Origin: Sclerodactyla briareus
Taxonomy: Eukaryota > Echinodermata > Holothuroidea > Dendrochirotida > Sclerodactylidae
NCBI GenBank assembly: GCA_026419785.1
Contig: JAODTK010005561.1
Coordinates: forward strand, 372,001 to 436,000
Reading direction: 5' to 3'
Length of the DNA: 64,000 nucleotides
Both the position numbers and the translations under genes were made by a program. Below the pieces are notes generated by a model that was not told the DNA's origin, made no database searches, and worked only from the letters and a program-made list of their open reading frames with translations. Of this stretch, positions 61,934-64,000 are shown in pieces (position 1 is the first letter of the stretch; each line of letters opens with the position of its first letter).

Positions 61934-64000
61934 AACGTTCTTACTATATCAATTATGTGCGGATAAGACTTCACAGGGAAAGGAAATTATTATCCAGCAT
62001 GCATATCCAGTCCACCTTATTCAGAGTTAGCTTGTATTCAGAACGAGTTCGAATTTCGAGGGCATACACCGCTCTGGTTCCACAGGGAACAGTGAAAAAG
62101 GTTTCATTTCAGAGGCCTGGTGGGTGCACTAAGTAATATAACTCCATTACCAGCCGCTGTACACTAACATTAAATCCCATTCGTCACTCGTAGACCGACA
62201 AACGCACTGAACTAGTTTCTTTGTAATGAGCCAGTAGGGCATCAACCCAAATTGTACCCAGTCAACTCGTACGTAATATCCCCTGAAACACGGAGTCTCG
62301 TATCATTTTCGAGCACTCCTAAGTCCTTGTGCGGACTTTTTCACAGCAGCTTTTGTCACATGGAGATGTGACGTAAGCCGAAGCCTAATTTTTTATTTCT
62401 TACGAGATGAGGGCATATAGCTCATGAAATTATTCGTTCACAACCATTAGGCAGGAACATGGTGCTCTCTTTCAACTATTACGATATATTGTGTTGTGAT
62501 CATATGAAACGGATTATTAATTGTCACACAAGCTAAAATTCCAGCATTTGAGTAATCTTCGACGCTATTTTTTTGTAAGAAAAGATTACAGGGCCGTCCG
62601 TAGGGATATTTTCTCTGAAAGCTTAGGGCAAGCAGTTGCTAAACTCTGCTCTTCTGCAATTTTAAGAGTGAAACAATATTTCCGAAATTTTGATTATTTT
62701 CAGGAATATTCGGTCGATTCGAATGATATTATATTCCCCTCAGCAGTATTAGATCAGCAACATTTTTATATATAACACCCTAAAGTAATAGTTCCATCCT
62801 AGGAGACTTTATAGAAATATTAGTCCTCCGATCATTCTTGCAAATCAAATGAAGTATAAGTGAGTGGAAAAAATATGTAAGGTAACCAATCGTGGCCACA
62901 GTGCCACAGTACAATAGGGTTTTCACTATCCTTGTAGATGTCCTGACTCTAGCCCGGCTTAGTTTATGTTATAATAAATTACTATAATATTTTACTAATT
63001 AGTCAGTACCATCCAGCCCCAAAAGGTCGCCGAATTGAAAAATAGTGGACTCCCCAGCGCAGAGACTTCGAAAATGCAGTTTAAGAACTGAAGGCCAAAA
63101 TCAAGCTAACTGGAGGAGGAATTATCAATGAAACGGCAACAAAATTCACAATGTCAACTCTGGTCGGGAGAAGATTGGGAAGATGAGTGCGGAAGTTGTG
63201 GCCCAGCACTCCATCGTTATTTAATATTTGCTTAATACGTTATCCTATCGTACTCGTTAGGGATACGGTCCCAACGCCCCTGTGGAGCCGAACAATGGAG
63301 GAGTATAAATATTATTGGTCGTCTAGATAGCCACCCATTTGCCCTCATTACAGAACTAGAGCCCCTTGAACCGGTGCCATAGCTAATGACCTAGGGGCGC
63401 GCCAGGGTTTTTTAACAATTAGGGGGGCTAAACTTGATGATTGACTATCTAAGCGAGCGCCCCACAAGGTTGCCGCGAGCGTACCATAACATTTTTTTTG
63501 GCCTCCTGAAGCTCCCAGATGACAGGAGATCGCCTCTCTGGGCCGTTTCATCGACACTGAAAATATCTTTAAAGTTGGCCCTTTTTTGTCCTGTCATTTT
63601 TGTCTAATGGGTATTTTTACTTTAAAATTTTCCTCACCTTATGATGGAGAGGGATGTTCCCAACGACCAGCATCGACCGCCTAGCAGTCAATAAACTGAT
63701 AGCAGACACACACAAAAACTCGAATCGCGAAACATGGCCCTTCAGTACAGTGCGCCTATGGCCGCCAGGCGTAAGATTGAACTGAACTTTTGTACCTGCC
63801 GGATTGTTAGACTAATAACCGCTGTAGTAATTATGCAGACTGGGTGGCTGGAATGATCCCCCAGCCGATACGATTAACGCTTCCCTCTGAAGTCCACAGC
63901 CCCACGGTACAAGTAGATTATGCGTGTCCATACCCTGGGTCCAATGAAATTCACGAAGAAAACACACCACGTCCACGATTTACCTAAGTGTTACAAACTA
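61934..64000. other. No gene recognised; one shared repeat module
   Basis: From 63435 to 63540 the plus strand carries the module also found at 24485-24600. The open frame at 62521-62775 lacks an ATG start and matches nothing I know. The rest shows nothing I can support. Confidence 0.45.
63435..63540. repeat. Dispersed module shared with 24485-24600
   Basis: CGAGCGCCCCACAAGGTT, then GCG-GAGC, a T8 run, GGCC and GCTCCCAGATGACAGGAG with ATCGC match the other copy in order and spacing. Confidence 0.6.

Overview
The window is animal nuclear DNA. It has introns with GT/AG borders, no prokaryotic-style operons, one Pol III tRNA gene, and dense interspersed repeats: non-LTR retrotransposons, MITEs, hAT-like ends, tRNA-derived SINEs, and GACA/GATA-tailed elements. 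The repeat style suggests a marine invertebrate, possibly an echinoderm or other non-vertebrate deuterostome. That is an impression from repeat character, not a demonstrated assignment. Single-base insertions and deletions break otherwise conserved exons, so the sequence looks like an unpolished long-read assembly. Nearly all long open frames here are chance frames.

Region by region. From 2.5 to 23.1 kb, twelve exons on the minus strand encode mitochondrial FAD-dependent glycerol-3-phosphate dehydrogenase (GPD2), running from the FAD-binding motif to the first EF-hand. The extreme N-terminus lies upstream and was not found. The C-terminal EF-hand exon(s) should lie beyond position 1. The introns hold a 2-kb dispersed element, two foldback MITEs, a LINE fragment and minisatellites. 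From 25.3 to 31.4 kb, a GC-rich block made largely of tandem arrays (79, about 195, 77 and about 120 bp periods) is bounded by inverted ends that match small MITEs elsewhere in the window; it is the most unusual object here. From 32 to 37 kb there is a LINE 3' end and a weakly supported membrane-protein locus (signal-peptide-like start, transmembrane segment, tail). From 38.7 to 39.1 kb there is a 16-bp minisatellite arranged as a giant inverted repeat. From 42.2 to 44.4 kb a 16-base motif recurs six times. From 44.4 to 47.7 kb a second copy of the 2-kb dispersed element is split by a 1.57-kb hAT-like insertion whose empty site can be read in the intronic copy. From 49 to 57 kb there are SINE-like sequences and two decayed CR1/L2-like LINE copies. 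From 57.7 to 60.8 kb a MITE abuts a minus-strand LINE with endonuclease and reverse transcriptase remnants. A tRNA-Ser(CGA) gene sits at 61.9 kb.

The one clear cellular function is the glycerophosphate shuttle enzyme. GPD2 sits on the outer face of the inner mitochondrial membrane, oxidises glycerol-3-phosphate to dihydroxyacetone phosphate and passes electrons to ubiquinone. Everything else is mobile or repetitive DNA apart from the tRNA and the tentative membrane protein.
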